A model generated the notes under the pieces. It did no database searches, was not told the DNA's origin, and saw nothing but the letters and a program-made list of their open reading frames with translations. From contig JAKSIO010000001.1 of the NCBI GenBank assembly GCA_024398785.1, forward strand, positions 310,001 to 374,000: 64,000 bases of DNA, in the 5' to 3' direction. The position numbers and the translations under genes were made by a program. The first letter of the stretch is position 1, and each line of letters begins with the position of its first letter. Source of the stretch: Bacteroidaceae bacterium. GTDB lineage: Bacteria; Bacteroidota; Bacteroidia; Bacteroidales; Bacteroidaceae. Of this stretch, positions 63,399-64,000 are shown piece by piece.

Positions 63399-64000
63399 AT
63401 GGATATTTCTCAGCTTGGCGAATTTGGACTGATAGACAAACTTACAGAGGATCTTAAACCTGCAAACAAGACTACTGTTTACGGTGTTGGAGACGATGCC
63501 GCTGTTCTTGAATACGGCAATCGCTGTACTCTTGTCACCACAGACATGCTCATGGAAGGTGTTCATTTTGATTTGACATACGTGCCATTGAAACATCTTG
63601 GTTACAAATCAGCCATTGTGAACATTTCAGACATATATGCAATGAACGGCAAACCTGAACAGATGACCTTGAGCATAGCTTTAAGCAAGCGCTTTTCTGT
63701 TGAGGATATGCAGGAGTTCTATGATGGAGTGCGTCTGGCCTGCAGCCGTCACGGAGTTGATCTGGTTGGAGGTGACACAACATCATCACTGACCGGTCTG
63801 GCTATATCCATTACCTGCATAGGCAGTGCAAACAAAGAAGATATTGTGTACCGTAACGGAGCCCATAACACAGATCTTATATGTGTGTCAGGAAATCTTG
63901 GTGCAGCGTACATGGGCCTGCAACTCCTGGAACGTGAGAAGTCTGTTTACTACAGTACCGAACACTCTGATAACGAACCGTTCAGTCCTGATTTTGCAGG
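63399..64000 (+). CDS. thiL: Thiamine-monophosphate kinase, 5' part
   Basis: Converts thiamine monophosphate to thiamine diphosphate. About 200 residues are present before the window ends. N-terminal ELGEFGLI-type start (QLGEFGLIDKL), GVGDDAAVLE (near 29-38), the TTDMLMEGVHF motif (near 51-61), ISDIYAMNGKP and LVGGDTTSS are all characteristic of the AIR-synthase-like fold. It starts one base after the cysteine synthase stop codon. Confidence 0.92.
   Translation, partial: MDISQLGEFGLIDKLTEDLKPANKTTVYGVGDDAAVLEYGNRCTLVTTDMLMEGVHFDLTYVPLKHLGYKSAIVNISDIYAMNGKPEQMTLSIALSKRFSVEDMQEFYDGVRLACSRHGVDLVGGDTTSSLTGLAISITCIGSANKEDIVYRNGAHNTDLICVSGNLGAAYMGLQLLEREKSVYYSTEHSDNEPFSPDFA

Overview
The window comes from a member of the Bacteroidales (Bacteroidota), most likely a gut or oral Bacteroides/Prevotella-type anaerobe. 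Evidence: promoters of the form TTTG-N19/21-TAnnTTTG instead of sigma70 boxes, almost no Shine-Dalgarno sequences, and a typical Bacteroidales gene set (DUF3078, DUF4105, DUF6057 and FISUMP-domain proteins, a PFOR with two added ferredoxin clusters, a SufBCD cluster, a GTG-started yidC behind pyrG). No plasmid, phage, rRNA, CRISPR array or reverse transcriptase was seen.

Layout. 1-1132: 3' part of a DASS-type anion symporter. 1150-10137: plus-strand housekeeping run rimP-nusA-infB-cvpA-sufB-sufC-sufD (transcription/translation factors, then Fe-S cluster assembly). 10165-13589: a membrane DUF6057 protein and a lipoprotein combining a CxxCH haem motif with beta-propeller repeats. 13622-17376: recJ-recQ, overlapping by one base. 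17339-28085 is minus strand: ccsA-like cytochrome c assembly protein, SGNH lipoprotein, PFOR, a small lipoprotein, two paralogous secreted CE1-like esterases, purU and a DUF3078 protein. 28152-32695: pyrG-yidC-glycosyltransferase 10. 32704-37887 (minus): operon of a D-2-hydroxyacid dehydrogenase, leuA, an RluA-type pseudouridine synthase and dsbD. 38005-38081: tRNA-Arg(UCU).

38082-44493 is an accessory region directly downstream of the tRNA. It holds long hairpins, a structured intergenic repeat in two copies about 4 kb apart, a collapsed and an intact DUF1016/YhcG nuclease gene, a 23-bp-arm palindrome, an Rpn-family nuclease, a BspA-type remnant and two FISUMP-domain lipoproteins. The larger lipoprotein carries its C-type-lectin-like domain twice; between the copies, the last ~145 bases differ almost only at first and second codon positions. 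That is the pattern left by a diversity-generating retroelement, although no reverse transcriptase or template repeat lies in the window.

44555-49529 (minus): DUF4105 protein, secA and a small acidic protein. 49612-56386: an envelope run (outer-membrane protein, TPR protein, LptC, CorC-type protein, PpiD/SurA-type chaperone). 56556-64000: a TolC-MFP-RND efflux operon that continues, with gaps of 1-12 bases, into a PII-like protein, a cysteine synthase and thiL (cut by the window end).

The two observations most worth following are (1) a CTP synthase whose glutaminase nucleophile Cys is replaced by Gln, with further changes in otherwise near-invariant motifs, and (2) the retroelement-like variable regions in the duplicated FISUMP lipoprotein, inside an island of nucleases and structured repeats.
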